From JAYPWI01 sp964629575 (GTDB lineage: Bacteria > Actinomycetota > Acidimicrobiia > Acidimicrobiales > Poriferisodalaceae), in contig CAZVUM010000002.1 in assembly GCA_964629575.1 (NCBI GenBank), forward strand, positions 1 through 64,000: a stretch of 64,000 nt of DNA. The letters are read 5' to 3'. The notes beneath the pieces were generated by a model. It saw nothing but the letters and a program-made list of their open reading frames with translations. It ran no database searches and was not told where the DNA came from. Every line of letters begins with the position of its first letter. The stretch's first letter is position 1. The position numbers were made by a program, and so were the translations under genes. Shown one piece after another: positions 16,351 to 25,153 of this stretch.

Positions 16351-17667
16351 GTGTTCCGCCGGACCCGGCACGACAGGGCGATCCTCGCGCTGGCGGTTCC
16401 GGCGTTCGGAGCGCTCGTGGCCGAACCGCTGTATGTCCTCACGGACACCGCAATCGTCGGTCACCTCGGCACTGATGAGCTCGCGGGGCTCGCGATCGCC
16501 GCCGCGGTCCTGCTGTCCGCCCACGCGGCGCTGATCTTTCTCGCATACGGGACCACCGGGATCGTCGGGCGGCTGCGGGGCGCCGGGGACGAGGAGGCAG
16601 CGACCGTGCAAGGCGTCCAGGCCCTGTGGCTTGCGGCGATTCTCGGACTGATCCTCAGCGGGGTCCTCGCGGTCTCGAGCGGACCCATCGTCGACCTCTT
16701 CGACCCGGCGCCGGCCGTGCGCATCCATGCGCTGACCTACCTCCGCATCAGCCTGGTGGGGCTGACGGGCATGTTCGTGATCCTCGCTGGGACCGGCTTC
16801 CTGCGCGGGCTGCAGGACACGCGGACCCCACTCGTCATCGCACTCGTCTCGGCGGTGGCCAACCTTCTCATCGAGCTGGTGCTGGTGTTCGGGCTCGACA
16901 TGGGGGTCGCCGGCTCCGCGTGGTCCACCGTGGCGGTCCAGGTCGGTGCAGCCGTCTGGCTCGTCCGTCACATCGTCGTTCGGGCTCGAAGAAGCGGTGT
17001 GAGCACGCGACCCCATCGCCGGAGCCTTCTCCGATCGATGAGGGTCGGCGCCCAACTGTTCGTTCGGACCGCGGCCCTCCGCGGATCGCTGGTCATCGCC
17101 GCTGCCCTGGCGTCGCGTCTGGGCACCGCCGAGCTCGCCGCGCATCAGGTGGGCATGGAGGTCTGGTCCCTCCTCGCGCTCGCGCTCGACGCCGTGGCCA
17201 TCGCCGGCCAGGCCCTCGTGGCCCAGGAACTCGGCGCCGGCCGGGTGGACACGGCCCGGGAAGCCGGCAGCCGCATGATCGGAATGAGTATCCAGGTGGG
17301 CATCCTGTTCATGGTCGTCCTTCTCGTCGTGGGTCCATGGGTCGGGTCGATCTTCAGCGACGATCGAGCCGTGGTGGATCTCGCGGGTTTTGTGCTTCTC
17401 TACGTCGCGCTGATGCAACCCCTCAACGGCGTCGTCTTCGCGCTCGACGGAATCCTCATCGGCGCAGGGGACCTGCGGTTCCTCGCCGCCGCGATGGTCG
17501 GTGCCTTCATGAGTTTCGGCGTGGTGGGAATCGTGATCGGCGCCACCGGCGCGGGCATCGGATGGCTCTGGGTCGGGGTGACGTGGTTGATGTTCGCCCG
17601 CACCGTCCCGCTGTGGTTGCGCTTCAGGACGGGCCGGTGGGCGGTTGTGGGGTCGGGCGAACCGTGA
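16351..17667 (+). CDS. MATE-family efflux transporter (DinF-like)
   Basis: The 438-residue membrane protein has about 12 hydrophobic helices in two similar halves. The N-terminal block ILALAVPAFGALVAEPLYVLTDTAIVGHLG is typical of the DinF/NorM branch, which exports drugs or metabolites using Na+ or H+. Other marks are GFLRGLQDTRTPL and AAHQVGMEVWSLLALALDAVAIAGQALVAQELGAG in the second half. It starts with GTG. It is probably co-transcribed with the upstream dehydrogenase gene. Substrate unknown. Confidence 0.93.
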   Translation: MFRRTRHDRAILALAVPAFGALVAEPLYVLTDTAIVGHLGTDELAGLAIAAAVLLSAHAALIFLAYGTTGIVGRLRGAGDEEAATVQGVQALWLAAILGLILSGVLAVSSGPIVDLFDPAPAVRIHALTYLRISLVGLTGMFVILAGTGFLRGLQDTRTPLVIALVSAVANLLIELVLVFGLDMGVAGSAWSTVAVQVGAAVWLVRHIVVRARRSGVSTRPHRRSLLRSMRVGAQLFVRTAALRGSLVIAAALASRLGTAELAAHQVGMEVWSLLALALDAVAIAGQALVAQELGAGRVDTAREAGSRMIGMSIQVGILFMVVLLVVGPWVGSIFSDDRAVVDLAGFVLLYVALMQPLNGVVFALDGILIGAGDLRFLAAAMVGAFMSFGVVGIVIGATGAGIGWLWVGVTWLMFARTVPLWLRFRTGRWAVVGSGEP

Positions 17668-17754
17668 TGCCGAAAGTTCGATCCCTGGGGTCGGCCAACA
17701 GCGCAGCCGAATCTTGGATACTGGAGCGCCCCTTCCCCCACACAAGGACAGTCA

Positions 17755-18165
17755 ATGGCATCGATCACCGCCATCGAAGGCATCGGCCCGAAGTACCGCA
17801 CCAAGCTGGCCGCGGCCGACATCCGCACCTGCGAGAAACTCGTCGCCGTGGGTGCGACGCGCAAGGGCCGCAAGCAGCTGGCCGACACCTGCGGACTGTC
17901 CGAGAAGAGAATTCTGGAGTGGGTCAATCGCGCTGATCTCATGCGGATCAACGGGGTCTCCACGCAGTACTCGGATCTGCTGGAGGCGGCGGGCGTCGAC
18001 ACGGTCAAGGAACTGAAGAGGCGCAAGGCGGCGAACCTGCACGAGGCGATGGCAGCGACCAACGCACGCCGCAAGAACCCGCTCGTGCGCCAGGTTCCGG
18101 CTCTCAGCCAGGTCGAGCGGTGGATCGCATCGGCCAAGGAGCTTCCCGCTGTCGTGAAGCACTGA
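17755..18165 (+). CDS. DUF4332 helix-hairpin-helix protein
   Basis: The 136-residue protein starts with ITAIEGIGPKYRTKLAAADIRT, a helix-hairpin-helix signature, and repeats a related pattern at RINGVSTQYSDLLEAAGVDTVKEL. This is the DUF4332 organisation, thought to bind DNA, but the role is unknown. AAGGA lies 8 nt before ATG, and GATACT about 36 nt before it resembles a -10 box, so it has its own promoter. It is convergent with the radical SAM gene across a strong hairpin. Confidence 0.85.
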   Translation: MASITAIEGIGPKYRTKLAAADIRTCEKLVAVGATRKGRKQLADTCGLSEKRILEWVNRADLMRINGVSTQYSDLLEAAGVDTVKELKRRKAANLHEAMAATNARRKNPLVRQVPALSQVERWIASAKELPAVVKH

Positions 18166-18179
18166 ACTCAGACGCTGCG

Positions 18180-18210
18180 GGAAGTGACCTCGGCTGCCGG
18201 GGTCACTTCC
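18180..18210. terminator. Bidirectional hairpin between convergent genes
   Basis: GGAAGTGACC (18180-18189) and GGTCACTTCC (18201-18210) are exact inverted repeats with an 11-nt loop. The right arm contains the stop codon of the radical SAM gene. There is no T-tract, but the position suits a bidirectional terminator. Confidence 0.6.
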
Positions 18211-19762
18211 GACGCGGCGCAGCGACCGGCTGTGGGCTGGGGACAGCCGCCGCTTCCTGGTCGAGCTCGACCGGAAGCGTGAGCTGAGTCGAGGGCCGGT
18301 CACGACCCAGCCGCCACAGGCGCCGCCACTCGACCGGGAACAGCACGCGATCGCGGACAGACCCCAGGAGCCCCCGGGCGCTCGGACGCTCACCGGAGCG
18401 CAGCCGCCACCACATCTTTCTGCTGCGGTAGTCGCGATGCAGGGTGGTGTGGAGCTGGCGGTAGAACTCGGTGGTGAATGGCCCTTCGAACAACATCGCC
18501 ATGTCGTCGGAGTCCTGCCAATTGCGAACCGTGCCGAGCTGATCGACCACGCGGTCGTGGAACTTGGTGCCCGGGAGCGGGTAGGCGACGCTCATCCCGA
18601 TGTCGTCTGGTCGAGAGGAGCGAACGAGCTCGAACGTCTTCTCGATGTCGGTTCGCTCTTCGCCGGGGTACCCGAACTGCAGGAAGAAGGCGATCTTGAA
18701 GCCGGCCGCGTGCACTCGCTCGGCCGCCTCGTGGATCTGTTCGACCGTGCAGCCCTTCTCCATGGCGTCGAGGATCTTCTGCGAGCCGCTCTCCGCCCCG
18801 ATCCACACGATCTCGCATCCCGCGCTCGCAAGATGCTCCACCGTGTCACCCCGAACGAGGAGGTCAGCGCGACTCAGGCACTTGAAGGGAACGACCTGAT
18901 CTCGCTCGTTCACGAGCTCGGAGAACCGTTCGATCCACCCGGGCTTGAGCCCGAAGATGTCGTCGGCAAACCAAATGTGATCGGGCGCTGTCACATCGGC
19001 GAGGGCCGCCATCTCGTCGACGACCGACTCCGGCGAGCGAGCGTTGTACCGCTGACCCCAGATCGGCTTTGCGCACCAGTTGCAGTGGTAGGGGCACCCG
19101 CGGGTGGTCACGAGGTTCCACGAGACGTGGCCGTGATGCTCGCGCCACAGAGCCGTGTACCGCTCGATGTCGATGAGATCCCACGCTGGGGGTGGGAGGT
19201 CGTCGAGCTGCTTGAGGTTGGCTCGATCGGCGGTGCGCTCGAGAACGCCCGCATCGGTCCGGTACTGCACCCCCTCCACGCCGCTGAGGTGCTCTGCCGT
19301 GAGAGCAGCCATGCCCCTGTCGTCGATGCCGTCGATGCCGTCGAGCAACTCGAGGAGCGTGGCGTCACCCTCACCGGTCATCACGACCGCGGCGCCTGCA
19401 TCGATGTAGGTGTCTGCGTTGTCGGTGGCGTCCGACCCGCAGACGAGAACAGGCACGCCGGCACGGTGCGCAGCGGAGATCATCTCCACCGCCGCGTCGC
19501 GCATGGCCAGCAGACACATCTTGGAGAGGTAGTTGAAGTTGTCCTCATACAGAACTGCCACGTCGGGCCGTTCGCGAGCGACGAGCTCGGCCCAGCCTGC
19601 GGTGGACGACTCGAGCATCGCGTCATAGACCACGACCTCGTGGCCGACCTCGCGCACCTGGGCCGCGGCGAGCAGGGTGCCCAAAGGCGAGTACGGCTGC
19701 ATGGCCTCCTCGAGCTTGGGGTCGAACCTCAAGAAATACGAGTGGCCGATCAGAATCTTCAC
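18203..19762 (-). CDS. B12-binding-domain radical SAM protein
   Basis: The 519-residue protein has an N-terminal cobalamin-binding-type Rossmann domain (about 1-150) and a radical SAM core with CxxxCxxC in RGCPYHCNWC, cysteines near residues 221, 225 and 228, that would bind a 4Fe-4S cluster. Later blocks EIVWIGAESGSQKILDAMEKG and FLQFGYPGEERTDIEKT are typical of the class B family (BchE- and HpnR-like), which methylate or rearrange carbon frames. The usual DxHxxG cobalamin motif is absent, as in many of this group. The start at GTG 19762 is set by AGGAGG 6 nt upstream and a GTGA overlap with the methyltransferase. It is the last gene of the eight-gene overlapping operon. Confidence 0.92.
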   Translation of the reverse strand: MKILIGHSYFLRFDPKLEEAMQPYSPLGTLLAAAQVREVGHEVVVYDAMLESSTAGWAELVARERPDVAVLYEDNFNYLSKMCLLAMRDAAVEMISAAHRAGVPVLVCGSDATDNADTYIDAGAAVVMTGEGDATLLELLDGIDGIDDRGMAALTAEHLSGVEGVQYRTDAGVLERTADRANLKQLDDLPPPAWDLIDIERYTALWREHHGHVSWNLVTTRGCPYHCNWCAKPIWGQRYNARSPESVVDEMAALADVTAPDHIWFADDIFGLKPGWIERFSELVNERDQVVPFKCLSRADLLVRGDTVEHLASAGCEIVWIGAESGSQKILDAMEKGCTVEQIHEAAERVHAAGFKIAFFLQFGYPGEERTDIEKTFELVRSSRPDDIGMSVAYPLPGTKFHDRVVDQLGTVRNWQDSDDMAMLFEGPFTTEFYRQLHTTLHRDYRSRKMWWRLRSGERPSARGLLGSVRDRVLFPVEWRRLWRLGRDRPSTQLTLPVELDQEAAAVPSPQPVAAPRRK

Positions 19763-20628
19763 GGGTTTCCTCCTCGTCCCACCAGAAAGCACAGTCGAGC
19801 CGTCTCGCGTCCGGCGCGTCGTCGCCCGATCAACGCCCGCAGCCTGCCACGCGACGGGGTCATGTCGGCCCAGTCACCCGTCCAGCTGTCGATGTCGGTC
19901 CGACACAAGAAGCCGGGGCCCGGAAGCGGCGGCGGCTCCACGCCCGTTGCGCGGAGTCGCTCGTCTTGCTCGCGCACCATCTGCCGGCCGGCCTCCGCCG
20001 ATTCGAACATCGGCGAGTCCGCCACGACGACGAGACCGTCGTCGCCCGCCACCCGCATCGCCTCTGCAGCGACGGCCGCGGGCTCGGCGGCATAGTGGAG
20101 CGCGGCGTTCACCAGAACAGCATCTGCTCCGCTGTCCTCCAAGGGAATCGTCTCGAGCGGCGAGCGCACGAGGGTGATGTCGACGCCGTGATGATGTGCG
20201 GCACCGAGACCGTCGTCACCGTCAACGTTGACGTCGATCGCCATTGCCTCCCACCCGCGCTCCACACAACGCGCTGCCGCCCACCCGTTTCCGGCACCAT
20301 GATCCACGAGCCGACCGGTTCGGTCGCCCAGGAGCACGAGGAAGCGGTCGAACGACTCGGCGCGGATGGCCCACTGATCGGCGAAGCGGCCCGTGGTGTC
20401 CCGCCACGGCAGGTCGCGGTAGTACTCGGGCCCTGGGGCGGTGCGACCCTCTGCGGCTCTCACGCGGCCGTACTGGTCGGACCAGGCGACCAGATCGTCG
20501 CGATCGCTGCCCGTGAGCAGGTCCCAGATGCCGCCGTTCCGCGCGAAGCGCTCGTCGCCGCCCTGCAGCTCGTCGCCGCATTCGGTGAGCGTTCCTCCCG
20601 ACTGCGGACTCCGCCATAACCAACTCAT
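19759..20628 (-). CDS. Class I SAM-dependent methyltransferase
   Basis: In this 289-residue protein the SAM-binding motif I is RLVDHGAGNGWAAARCVERGWEAMAIDVN, followed by the acidic end of beta-2 and motif IV-like ADAVLVNAALHYA. The N-terminal region (DERFARNGGIWDLL) resembles the start of methyltransferases that carry a short zinc-ribbon-like leader, but only one Cys remains there. It overlaps both neighbours by 4 nt. The acceptor is unknown; in this context a sugar or lipid intermediate is plausible. Confidence 0.85.
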   Translation of the reverse strand: MSWLWRSPQSGGTLTECGDELQGGDERFARNGGIWDLLTGSDRDDLVAWSDQYGRVRAAEGRTAPGPEYYRDLPWRDTTGRFADQWAIRAESFDRFLVLLGDRTGRLVDHGAGNGWAAARCVERGWEAMAIDVNVDGDDGLGAAHHHGVDITLVRSPLETIPLEDSGADAVLVNAALHYAAEPAAVAAEAMRVAGDDGLVVVADSPMFESAEAGRQMVREQDERLRATGVEPPPLPGPGFLCRTDIDSWTGDWADMTPSRGRLRALIGRRRAGRETARLCFLVGRGGNP

Positions 20629-21353
20629 CTGCGGCGCCAGACCCCGAGCCAGTGGTCGCCCGCCCCCAGGCGACCCGCCGGACGGGCCAGAACGCGGTCG
20701 AGGCGAGCCAGGGTTCGGAGCAGCCGGGGGCGACCCTCAACCGCGGCGCGCTGCTGATAGGTCGGGAGGACGAGCCCCAGCGAGGAGACCGCCTCGACCT
20801 CGAAGTCGGACAGCACGGCGGACACGTCACGGGGGACGAGGTACCGAACGTCCCCGTCATGGCCACGCAACCGGCGCATGGCTCGAGCGCGGTCCAGATG
20901 GCGCAGCGCGCCGATGGTCTCCCACGGAACCCAACGGCCCATCACCACGAGGACGACACGGCCTCCGGGTCGGCACCACGCCGAGAGTCGCGCTCCGAGC
21001 GAGTCCAGACCCTCGACGCAGTTGACGGCGCCGAAATTGGACGTGACGAGATCGAACGTCCGCCCTGCGAGGTCGACGGTGGAGATGTCCGCAACCTCGA
21101 CGGTGCAGTTGGATCGGCAACGATCACGCGCCTGGGCTGCCATCGCCGCTGACCGTTCGACGGCGAGGACCGTCGCTCCTCGTTGGGCGTAGTGGGCGGC
21201 GTCGATCCCGGTCCCGGCGCCGAGGTCGAGGAGGTCGGTTCCCGTGGTGACGAACTCGTCCACGACAGCGTGAACACGATGGCGCAGCTCGCTGCCGAGG
21301 TCGGAGTTGGCGACATCGTCGTACCCTGAAGCGGCAGCGTCGAAGTCCGTCAT
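20625..21353 (-). CDS. Class I SAM-dependent methyltransferase
   Basis: The 242-residue protein has motif I LLDLGAGTGIDAAHYAQRGATVLAVERS, motif II VADISTVDLAG, and a catalytic-region segment FDLVTSNFGAVNCVEGLDSL. The C-terminal half has helices (RPRLLRTLARLDRVLARPAG) typical of small-molecule methyltransferases such as UbiE/COQ5-like proteins in biosynthetic loci. It overlaps the genes on both sides by 4 nt. Confidence 0.87.
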   Translation of the reverse strand: MTDFDAAASGYDDVANSDLGSELRHRVHAVVDEFVTTGTDLLDLGAGTGIDAAHYAQRGATVLAVERSAAMAAQARDRCRSNCTVEVADISTVDLAGRTFDLVTSNFGAVNCVEGLDSLGARLSAWCRPGGRVVLVVMGRWVPWETIGALRHLDRARAMRRLRGHDGDVRYLVPRDVSAVLSDFEVEAVSSLGLVLPTYQQRAAVEGRPRLLRTLARLDRVLARPAGRLGAGDHWLGVWRRR

Positions 21354-22264
21354 GAGCTGAGCTTGGTGATCCGTTCGCGCCAGGCGACCTCGATCCCCGC
21401 TGCGTTGCCGTCCATGTGCCCCTTACACACCGACGGCGAGAAGGCGGACTCGTCGGGGCGGCCGACCTCGGGGCGTCGCGACGAGACGGCGGTGAGCCGC
21501 TTCACCTTGCGCTTCATCTCTGCGGCTTCGAGACGATCGAAAGCGCTGCGCGAGAACGCCCACTCGATGGCCGCACGCAGTGGACCGGGGCGCCCGCTGG
21601 CGACCTGGCGCTCGGCGCGTCTCTCGGCGTTGGGCAGGTGCTCGCGATACCACCCGTTGACATCGAGTAGCTGATCCCACACATCGGACCCGCACAGCGG
21701 GATCGTCTGGGCTAGTTCTCGGGCGACGTACTGGGTCCGCACGTCCATCTCGAGCGAGTCCGAGGCAACGATGTAGTTGGGGCAGAGCTCGGGACCGCGC
21801 AGCCCGGCGATCCGCACCACAACCACGATGGCCAGGCGGGTCAGCCAGAGCCGACCCGGAGCCGTGACCACGAAGAGGTCGATGTCGTCGTGAGCTTCGA
21901 CGCTGTCGCAGGCGAGCCCCCCGGTGACCGCGACCATACGCACATAGGGAATCCATGTGAGCAGGCGCGACCAACGTCGGGCCTGGGGCCACATGGCCTC
22001 CGCCCTCGCGCGCCTATCGTCGTGGATTGCCAGGACCTCGGCGCGGTCGGGGAGATACAGCAGGTCGTCCCGGGCGCTCAGTCGGCCCTCATCCAGGAGC
22101 TGCTCCGCCGTGGCAGTGATGTCCGCCGGAGCGGCGCGAACGCCCACGAGGAAACGGCCGGAGTCGGCCACGCTGACCGGCATGTCGAAGACGTCGGAGT
22201 ACGCAACGGTTGCGAGCAACGCATTCTCGAGCTCCGTGGTCCCTGCGTCTTGTTCGAGGGTCAT
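21350..22264 (-). CDS. Polymerase-beta-fold nucleotidyltransferase-like protein
   Basis: The 304-residue protein has an N-terminal winged-helix-like stretch (LLATVAYSDVFDMPVS). A GG-x(n)-D-D-I-D pattern, GGLACDSVEAHDDIDLFVVT around residues 114-133, matches the metal-binding core of minimal nucleotidyltransferases. A hydrophobic segment (WLTRLAIVVVVRIAGL) follows and may associate with the membrane. The catalytic acids appear present, but the substrate is unknown. Its position between GT4 and methyltransferase genes, with 4-nt overlaps on both sides, suggests a dedicated tailoring step. Confidence 0.65.
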   Translation of the reverse strand: MTLEQDAGTTELENALLATVAYSDVFDMPVSVADSGRFLVGVRAAPADITATAEQLLDEGRLSARDDLLYLPDRAEVLAIHDDRRARAEAMWPQARRWSRLLTWIPYVRMVAVTGGLACDSVEAHDDIDLFVVTAPGRLWLTRLAIVVVVRIAGLRGPELCPNYIVASDSLEMDVRTQYVARELAQTIPLCGSDVWDQLLDVNGWYREHLPNAERRAERQVASGRPGPLRAAIEWAFSRSAFDRLEAAEMKRKVKRLTAVSSRRPEVGRPDESAFSPSVCKGHMDGNAAGIEVAWRERITKLSS

Positions 22265-23373
22265 GCCACCTCTTCCATGATCTTGACGATGCGGGCGGCG
22301 AACACCGACGGGTGGTACTGATCCGCGTGCTTACGTACGGCGACGGTGTCCCACCCGAACAGTCGGGCCCGAGTGAGCCCCTCGTCGAGCCCGTCGACCG
22401 TGCCGTCGTGGAAGATGCCGCTCAGCTCCTCCACTACGTGATCCAGGTAGCCGCGCGCTCGGGGCACCACAGAGGGGCGCCCGAACGACGCCGCCTCGAC
22501 CGGCGTCAGTCCGAAGTCCTCTGCGCTCGTGCTCACGAGAGCAGCCGTGTTGCGATAGGCCCAGCGAAGCTGCTCGTCGGAGACGGACCCGAGGAACACC
22601 ACGTTGCGCGGAGCGCGCGCCACGAGAGCCTCCTGGTGGGGACCATCGCCGATGATGGCGAACGTCTCGCTGCTCCGGAGCCGGGCGACGTCGAGCAGCA
22701 CGTCCAGACGCTTGTACCCGAGCAGCCGGCTCACCGTCAGCCAGAATCCAGGCTCCAGTCCGTCGATCGCGTCGTCGGACCCGTGTGCGTCGAGGGTGGA
22801 GGTGGGCGGCACCACCTCGCTGTCGCGGCCATACACGCGCTCGACCTCCGCAGCGATGGTGGTCGAGTTGACCAGTATCCGGTCGGCCGATGCCATCGCC
22901 TCACGATCCCAGGCGATCAACCGCTTCTTGGCCACCCCGAGACCGGTGCGCGCCACGCGACCGAAGTGTCGCAGGTAGCCGTCTGGGCGATAGAGCCACC
23001 GTGCCGGGCTGTGGCAGTACACCACCTTCGGCGCGGAGGTCTTGATCCCGTGGGCCCACCCGCTGCTGCTGCACAGGACCGCGGGCGCTTCGACGCGTTT
23101 GGAACGAAAGGACGGCGCCATGAACGGAAGGCTGAGCCTGTGATGGCGGCGCACGAAGCCGATGCGATCGATCGGCAACGCCTTGATGTCGCGTGCCGCG
23201 AATTCCGGGTAGGTGGTCGACGCCTCGTACAGGGCGCACAGAGCAGACGCGTAGGGAAACGCGTCGAGCATCGCGAGAACCACCCGCTCCGCGCCGCCCC
23301 GCTGCGTCAGGTAGTCGTGCACTACGGCAATGGGCAGATCGGAGACGACGGGGCCGGGCTCCGCATCGGTCAT
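22261..23373 (-). CDS. Glycosyltransferase family 4
   Basis: The 370-residue GT-B enzyme has N-terminal IAVVHDYLTQRGGAERVVLAM, the classic GT4 opening. The donor domain contains FWLTVSRLLGYKRLDVLLD and the EX7E-type region STSAEDFGLTPVEAASFGRPSVVPRARGY. It is expected to transfer a hexose from a nucleotide sugar onto a lipid-linked glycan at the inner face of the membrane. The ATG at 23373 gives a 4-nt overlap with the preceding gene; a longer ORF extends upstream but has no support. Confidence 0.93.
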   Translation of the reverse strand: MTDAEPGPVVSDLPIAVVHDYLTQRGGAERVVLAMLDAFPYASALCALYEASTTYPEFAARDIKALPIDRIGFVRRHHRLSLPFMAPSFRSKRVEAPAVLCSSSGWAHGIKTSAPKVVYCHSPARWLYRPDGYLRHFGRVARTGLGVAKKRLIAWDREAMASADRILVNSTTIAAEVERVYGRDSEVVPPTSTLDAHGSDDAIDGLEPGFWLTVSRLLGYKRLDVLLDVARLRSSETFAIIGDGPHQEALVARAPRNVVFLGSVSDEQLRWAYRNTAALVSTSAEDFGLTPVEAASFGRPSVVPRARGYLDHVVEELSGIFHDGTVDGLDEGLTRARLFGWDTVAVRKHADQYHPSVFAARIVKIMEEVA

Positions 23374-24053
23374 GTCACACCCCCGATCAGTTCGCCGGCA
23401 ACACGGACTGCCCTGATGAGGCTGTTGTCCACGTCTGACGGATCGTACGGGGTCCACCGGCCCTCCTGTCGGCGGTCGCTCGTGACGAACACCGCGCTCA
23501 CGGCCATGGCGTGCCGACCGGCCGCGGCCAGGATCGCCGCCAGCTCCATGTCGATGAGTTGGGCGCCCCGCCGAGCCAGCTCACCGAGATGTCGATCATC
23601 GATCAGAAAGGGTGTGTCGATCGTTGCCGTGCGTGCGCTGTCGGCTCCCGGAAACCCGAGCGGTGCGGTGGCGAGCACCCCGTGGGCGCCATAGCCCCGC
23701 GAGGTCCCGTCGCACGATTCGGCGCCGGCGACTTCGACACAGGATGGCTCCGACGGACCCGCGCCCAACGCACCAGCTCGACCAACGGCGACGACCCGTT
23801 CGACACCGAGAACGCCGAGCGACTCGGTCAACACGGCTGCGGCAGGTGCGCCGACGAGCGCACTTCGAAGCACGCCGACGTCGCCGTCGACGGTCAGATC
23901 TCCGAAAGGCGTCGCGACCGTCCGTCTGATCCGACGTTGGTTCGGAACGCCGAGACCGATCACGAGTGAGGTCGGCCACTGGAGGCGTGGCGGCAACGCA
24001 CCGATCCGGCGCAGATGCTCGACGTACGCCACCGCGTCGAGTTGTCCGGTCAC
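23370..24053 (-). CDS. Nucleoside phosphorylase-superfamily protein
   Basis: The 227-residue protein follows the PNP/UDP phosphorylase fold. Marks are SLGVLGVERVVAVGRAGALG, where family members have the base-binding region, and DMELAAILAAAGRHAMAVSAVFVTSD, matching the DxExA ribose/base-binding motif shared with MTA/SAH nucleosidase and HpnG. In a locus with a radical SAM enzyme and two methyltransferases, clearing S-adenosylhomocysteine or 5'-deoxyadenosine is an attractive but unproven role; trimming a nucleoside from an intermediate is another. It starts with GTG at 24053 and overlaps both neighbours by 4 nt. Confidence 0.7.
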   Translation of the reverse strand: MTGQLDAVAYVEHLRRIGALPPRLQWPTSLVIGLGVPNQRRIRRTVATPFGDLTVDGDVGVLRSALVGAPAAAVLTESLGVLGVERVVAVGRAGALGAGPSEPSCVEVAGAESCDGTSRGYGAHGVLATAPLGFPGADSARTATIDTPFLIDDRHLGELARRGAQLIDMELAAILAAAGRHAMAVSAVFVTSDRRQEGRWTPYDPSDVDNSLIRAVRVAGELIGGVT

Positions 24054-25153
24054 CGTCGCCCTTTCATCCGTCGCACCATCTCCGCTCGTAGGGAGACAGG
24101 TCGTCCATGGCGGTCATGATCAGCCAGGAGCTCAGCCGCGCGCCGCTGGCCCGTGGCGCCGCGGTCGACGGCTGCCGCCTCGACCAGGTCGAGTCCGACG
24201 CCCGATTCGTCGTCGAGAACATTGACCTCCAGCGGTCGGCGGGTGGCTCCCCACGACCTCGACGGATCAGCTCCGCCGCGAATGGTGAGCACTTCACCGC
24301 TGGAGGGAAGCGGGCGCTGGCCCGTCAGATCCACCGTCACCTGAGGCAGTCCAGCAAGAGCGGAGAACACGCTCGGGTCCAGCTCCATGAAGTGGTCATA
24401 CCTCGCATAGGACTCTGCGACCGGCCGCATCGTCTGCGGCTTCCATCGGCGCTCGAGTGGAGTCTGAAACCACGACGATCTACTCCCGAAATGTACGCCG
24501 GCCTCACCGTGGTTGATCGCCTGCGAGGTTCGAGGGAACACGAACGCCCGGCCCGAAGCGGCGATGGTCCTGGCCATGTCGGGAAACCATTCGTCGTCGG
24601 CGAAGGTGTCGTACACGGGATGCACCTCGACGGGCGCTCCCACGTCTGTCGTGCAGATTCGCCACCACTCGGGCGTGAACACCATCCCCTGGTACCAGGG
24701 CACTGCGAGAAAGAAGACGTCCGAGCCGTCGGGCAACGGTTCGAAGCGGCAGTGGGTGAACCCGTTGAACCACAGCGAATTGAGCGACGCTCCAGCGACC
24801 AGGGGATCATCCCGATACTGGTCGAGGACGCAACGGGCCCACTCGAACGCAGTGGGCGCGAGCTCCAGATCGTCCTCGAGCACGACGATCTCGCCGACAT
24901 CTCGGGTGAGGGCCCCACATCGCTCGAAGTTGCCGACCAGACCCAGCCGGTCGTTGGCGACGACGACCTCGCAGCGCTCCGCGGGCCAGTCCACGTCGCG
25001 AATCACCGCCTCGACGCCTCGCTGGTCCGGTGCACCGGGGTCGAGGCAGATGACGAGACGCACACCATCGGTCGACGTCTGAGCCTCGATGGACCGCAGC
25101 AGCCGCTGCAACGACGGTGGGCGAGAATGGGCCATCACGACCGCGGTGATCAC
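24050..25153 (-). CDS. Glycosyltransferase family 2 (GNT-I-like)
   Basis: In this 367-residue protein the N-terminal ITAVVMAHSRPPSLQRLLRSIEAQ is a GT-A opening, VVLEDDLELAP contains the metal-binding acidic motif (E-D-D) and YDTFADDEWF lies in the acceptor region. The pattern resembles the POMGNT/GNT-I-like bacterial group. GTG at 25153 is chosen because it overlaps the stop of the ligase gene (GTGA); an upstream ATG at 25243 would give an atypical extension inside that gene. The C-terminal ~70 residues are less conserved-looking. Confidence 0.87.
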   Translation of the reverse strand: MITAVVMAHSRPPSLQRLLRSIEAQTSTDGVRLVICLDPGAPDQRGVEAVIRDVDWPAERCEVVVANDRLGLVGNFERCGALTRDVGEIVVLEDDLELAPTAFEWARCVLDQYRDDPLVAGASLNSLWFNGFTHCRFEPLPDGSDVFFLAVPWYQGMVFTPEWWRICTTDVGAPVEVHPVYDTFADDEWFPDMARTIAASGRAFVFPRTSQAINHGEAGVHFGSRSSWFQTPLERRWKPQTMRPVAESYARYDHFMELDPSVFSALAGLPQVTVDLTGQRPLPSSGEVLTIRGGADPSRSWGATRRPLEVNVLDDESGVGLDLVEAAAVDRGATGQRRAAELLADHDRHGRPVSLRAEMVRRMKGRR

